This document shows, piece by piece, positions 60,581 through 64,000 of a DNA stretch of 64,000 bases. The translations under genes were made by a program, and so were the position numbers. The DNA is taken from contig BDSL01000158.1 in assembly GCA_003116995.1 (NCBI GenBank), forward strand, positions 88,650 to 152,649, written 5' to 3'. Below the pieces are notes generated by a model. It did not search any database. It saw nothing but the letters and a program-made list of their open reading frames with translations, and had not been told where the DNA came from. Each line of letters opens with the position of its first letter. Positions within the stretch are counted from its first letter, which is position 1. The stretch is from Yamagishiella unicocca. Lineage: Eukaryota; Chlorophyta; Chlorophyceae; Chlamydomonadales; Volvocaceae.

Positions 60581-61697
60581 TGCCGCCTGCTTCCCCCGCC
60601 GTCAGCTCGTCCAAGTCCACCCAGGCGCCCCCTTTGGTCTCCCCAAACACGAACTTGAGGTCCTCGTCGGAGGACAGCAGCACTGCGCGCAGTGGGTTAT
60701 GCGGCGGAGCGGGGTGGATGACGGGCTGTGTTTTTCCCCCAGCCCCTCCCCTCCTGGCAGCCGCATTCCCCTACGTGCTCCCGCGCGCCCCTACGTCTGC
60801 TAGCGTCCAGGTGGTCGAGACGGGCCTCCCGCAAGGATGATAAGATATATGTAAGGGACGATTGTGTTGTTCAATACTAAAACCCTAAAAACCCCTCCAG
60901 CCGCATTGCGGGAGCCTCCATAAAGTAGTGCATTGGGTGGGTGCTCGGGGGGGTCGCACCTCCCGCAAAGATGTGCCAGAAGCTGGGGGCCGCGTTGTCA
61001 ACCGCCGCAACCGCCTTGTCAACCGCCGCAACCGCCTTGTCGGCTCCCGCCGTCGCTGCGGGCTGCACGAGAAGCACCGGCGGCAGCGGCAGGATGCGTA
61101 CGGCATCTGGAGCCACGCGAAGCACGTCGCGCAGCGCCCTGCGGAGGGATGGGAGGGGGGGGGAAGGGGAGGGAGTAGTTGGGAGCGCCCTCACGAGACG
61201 GTTACATTTTACGGCATGATCGCGTCCTGTGACTGCCGCAGCCCAGCTACTGCGACCCTGGAACTCTAAAACCCTGGAAGGCTCCGCTCTGCCCATCTCC
61301 CCTCGCGCTGCCTGATCCCAAGTCCCGCCACTCCTATCCGATCGATCAGCAGTTGACCGTTGACCGTTGCTTCGCCTCACCTGTGAGCCGCCCCCCGCTG
61401 CGTCTCCACGAAACCCGCTGTCGTACAGGGAACCGGCGTCGGCGGCGATGGCAGCAGCCCCGCAGCGGCAGCGGCGGTGGCGGCCGCGCCGCCGCCAGTA
61501 GCTCCTGGCTTCTGCCGCTGTTGCTGCTGCTGTTGCTGTTGCTGCTGCTGCTGCTGAACAGCCGCCGGCGGCAAGATGAAGGCGCGGAGGCGTGAGCGGC
61601 CTCCGCCGGCCGTGGAAGCGTGTACGACAAGCGTGCCGTACCATTGCTCGACCGCGGAGAGGTCGGTGGCTGGGCTGTACGGCAGGTTGCAGGTGAA
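52170..61697 (-). CDS. CobW/COG0523 GTPase fused to degenerate thioredoxin folds and Cys-rich C-terminus (5' incomplete)
   Basis: Probable zinc metallochaperone-type GTPase (YciC/ZigA-like). Exons (minus): 61697-61381, 61138-60960, 60682-59802, 59550-59329, 58959-58657, 58413-58243, 57993-57230, 56974-56903, 56714-56303, 55916-55797, 55277-55099, 54732-54495, 54183-53818, 53349-53145, 52842-52710, 52317-52170; phase closes at all 15 junctions, 1569 aa visible. Residues 1-165 match nothing I know. GTPase motifs: GFLGAGKTT (329-337), metal-site CICC (422-425), ESTGIGEP (450-457), NKVD (633-636). A His/Asp-rich loop lies at about 574-605. The CobW_C domain ends [10 protein letters not shown] (969-978) and DPFLPW. 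Then [15 protein letters not shown] (from 1107) is a thioredoxin strand with no CxxC, a second thioredoxin-like segment ends [13 protein letters not shown] (to 1408), and the tail carries CLRCGC (1502-1507), CMRC (1519-1522) and CGWDC. One intron (54494) has a GC donor. The true start lies beyond or inside the satellite at the right edge. Confidence 0.85.
52328..52466. repeat. TTTGTGTG microsatellite in last intron of CobW fusion gene
   Basis: Tandem TTTGTGTG octamers flanked at both ends by the same TTTTAAATATGTGTGTTTG sequence. Confidence 0.9.
54191..54292. repeat. 17-bp minisatellite beside a 3' splice site
   Basis: Six copies of CGTTGAAAGCGGAAGGG (first copy with one change), starting within 10 bp of the acceptor of the exon at 54183. 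Confidence 0.95.
55748..55797. repeat. Duplicated 5' splice-site segment (40-bp shift)
   Basis: The exon end plus donor used at 55797/55796 is repeated about 40 bp further into the intron (ATAACGGC..CGCAG/GTGGGG near 55757), giving a second, out-of-phase candidate donor. Confidence 0.75.
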
Positions 61698-61768
61698 CTG
61701 CGGCAGCGGCGGCGGCGATGGCCGTCAGTGGATGGGATAGAGGGCAGCGGGACGCCTCAAGCACGAAC

Positions 61769-61942
61769 GGCAACGCACAAATCGCAAAGCACGAAACGCA
61801 AAGCACGAAACGCAAAGCACGAAACGCAAAGCACGAAACGCAAAGCACGAAACGCAAAGCGGGAATCGCAAAGCACGAACTGCAAAGCACGAACCGCGAA
61901 GCACAAATCGCAAAGCACAAATCGCAAAGCACGCCACGCGCC
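61769..61942. repeat. 14-bp minisatellite
   Basis: About twelve copies of CGCAAAGCACGAAA and close variants (CGCAAAGCACGAAC, CGCAAAGCACAAAT), just upstream of the first visible exon of the CobW fusion gene. Confidence 0.95.
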
Positions 61943-61947
61943 AAAAC

Positions 61948-63021
61948 CATCACCCCGCCCTCCGGGCCCCAGCCCTCATCACCCCGCCCTCCGGGCCCCA
62001 GCCCTCATCACCCCGCCCTCCGGGCCCCAGCCCTCATCACCCCGCCCTCCGGGCCCCAGCCCTCATCACCCCGCCCTCCGGGCCCCAGCCCTCATCACCC
62101 CGCCCTCCGGGCCCCAGCCCTCATCACCCCGCCCTCCGGGCCCCAGCCCTCATCACCCCGCCCTCCGGGCCCCAGCCCTCATCACCCCGCCCTCCGGGCC
62201 CCAGCCCTCATCACCCCGCCCTCCGGGCCCCAGCCCTCATCACCCCGCCCTCCGGGCCCCAGCCCTCATCACCCCGCCCTCCGGGCCCCAGCCCTCATCA
62301 CCCCGCCCTCCGGGCCCCAGCCCTCATCACCCCGCCCTCCGGGCCCCAGCCCTCATCACCCCGCCCTCCGGGCCCCAGCCCTCATCACCCCGCCCTCCGG
62401 GCCCCAGCCCTCATCACCCCGCCCTCCGGGCCCCAGCCCTCATCACCCCGCCCTCCGGGCCCCAGCCCTCATCACCCCGCCCTCCGGGCCCCAGCCCTCA
62501 TCACCCCGCCCTCCGGGCCCCAGCCCTCATCACCCCGCCCTCCGGGCCCCAGCCCTCATCACCCCGCCCTCCGGGCCCCAGCCCTCATCACCCCGCCCTC
62601 CGGGCCCCAGCCCTCATCACCCCGCCCTCCGGGCCCCAGCCCTCATCACCCCGCCCTCCGGGCCCCAGCCCTCATCACCCCGCCCTCCGGGCCCCAGCCC
62701 TCATCACCCCGCCCTCCGGGCCCCAGCCCTCATCACCCCGCCCTCCGGGCCCCAGCCCTCATCACCCCGCCCTCCGGGCCCCAGCCCTCATCACCCCGCC
62801 CTCCGGGCCCCAGCCCTCATCACCCCGCCCTCCGGGCCCCAGCCCTCATCACCCCGCCCTCCGGGCCCCAGCCCTCATCACCCCGCCCTCCGGGCCCCAG
62901 CCCTCATCACCCCGCCCTCCGGGCCCCAGCCCTCATCACCCCGCCCTCCGGGCCCCCAGCCCTCATCACCCCGCCCTCCGGGCCCCAGCCCTCATCACCC
63001 CGCCCTCCGGGCCCCAGCCCT
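61948..63021. repeat. 29-bp GC-rich satellite array
   Basis: About 37 almost perfect copies of a 29-bp unit starting CATCACCCCGCCCTCCGGGC and ending CCCAGCCCT. One copy has a single extra C near 62950. Confidence 0.97.
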
Positions 63022-64000
63022 CATCACCCCGCCCCCAGCCCTCATCACCCCGCCCCCCAGCCCTCATCACCCCGCCCCCCAGCCCTCATCACCCCGCCCC
63101 CAGCCCCAGCCCTCATCACCCCGCCCCCCAGCCCTCATCACCCCGCCCCCAGCCCTCATCACCCCGCCCCCCTCATCACCCGCCCCCCAGCCCTCATCAC
63201 CCCCCCCCCAGCCCTCATCACCCCGCCCCCAGCCCTCATCACCCCGCCCCCCAGCCCTCATCACCCCGCCCCCCAGCCCTCATCACCCCGCCCCCCAGCC
63301 CTCATCACCCCGCCCCCCAGCCCTCATCACCCCGCCCCCCAGCCCTCATCACCCCGCCCCCCAGCCCTCATCACCCCGCCCCCCAGCCCTCCATCACCCC
63401 GCCCCCCAGCCCTCATCACCCCGCCCCCCAGCCCTCATCACCCCGCCCCCCAGCCCTCATCACCCCCCCCCCCCCCCCCCCCCCCAGCCCTCATCACCCC
63501 GCCCCCCAGCCCTCATCACCCCGCCCCCCAGCCCTCATCACCCCGCCCCCGCCCCAGCCCTCATCACCCCGCCCCCCAGCCCTCATCACCCCGCCCCCCA
63601 GCCCTCATCACCCCGCCCCCCCCCACACCCCGCCCCCCAGCCCTCATCACCCCGCCCCCAGCCCTCATCACCCCGCCCCCCAGCCCTCATCACCCCGCCC
63701 CCCAGCCCTCATCACCCCGCCCCCCAGCCCTCATCACCCCGCCCCCCAGCCCTCATCACCCCGCCCCCCAGCCCTCATCACCCCGCCCCCAGCCCTCATC
63801 ACCCCGCCCCCCAGCCCTCATCACCCCGCCCCCCCCCCCCCCCCCCCTCATCACCCCGCCCCCAGCCCTCATCACCCCGCCCCCCAGCCCTCATCACCCC
63901 GCCCCCCAGCCCTCATCACCCCGCCCCCCAGCCCTCATCACCCCGCCCCCAGCCCCCCAGCCCTCATCACCCCGCCCCCCAGCCCTCATCACCCGCCCCC
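63022..64000. repeat. 22-bp derivative satellite array, runs off window
   Basis: Same array continuing with a shortened unit of about 21-23 bp (CATCACCCCGCCCCCCAGCCCT). The TCCGGGC segment is lost in every copy, and several poly-C expansions are seen (near 63465-63485 and 63830-63847). It reaches the last base of the window. Confidence 0.95.

Overview
The window looks like nuclear DNA of a volvocine (Chlamydomonadales) green alga. Coding exons are very GC-rich with alanine, glycine and glutamine runs. Every gene is cut by many short GT-AG introns. Interstitial CCCTAAAA units match the Chlamydomonas-type telomere repeat, TGTAA polyadenylation signals follow several genes, and the conserved proteins are plant/algal in type. 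The exact species cannot be named from this sequence. All gene models were spliced by hand; for each conserved gene the phase of every junction closes without a gap.

Layout from left to right. 1-234: a minus-strand first exon with a signal peptide, cut by the window edge. 542-1040: a 250-bp tandem duplication, each copy carrying an intron-containing elongator tRNA-Met(CAT) and a tRNA-Thr(AGT). 1353-6382 (-): APE2 endonuclease. 7283-11419 (-): SET-domain methyltransferase of the Rubisco-LSMT/SETD type with an N-terminal membrane anchor. 12310-17480 (-): nucleostemin-like GTPase NSN1/GNL3. 17949-22719 (+): class II CPD photolyase PHR2, sharing a 468-bp divergent promoter with NSN1. 24695-33948 (-): mitochondrial glycine decarboxylase P-protein. 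33949-37366: gene-poor, lower GC, with a 29-bp minisatellite. 37367-38863 (+): small rhodanese-like protein. 40139-44341 (+): a probable FANCE homologue. 46286-51044 (-): a large low-complexity protein of unknown function. 52170-61697 and beyond (-): a very long COG0523/CobW GTPase fused to degenerate thioredoxin folds and a cysteine-rich tail; its 5' end is lost in a satellite array (61948-64000).

These are independent housekeeping genes, not an operon. Three of the nine genes act in DNA repair (APE2, PHR2, FANCE). The most novel item is the CobW-thioredoxin-Cys-rich fusion: a zinc-metallochaperone-type GTPase with an internal His/Asp-rich loop, two thioredoxin-like segments without CxxC, and a possible zinc-binding C-terminus. 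Other points of note are a nine-fold repeated 12-bp palindromic word, a palindromic nested insertion in a glycine decarboxylase intron, and three GC-AG introns.
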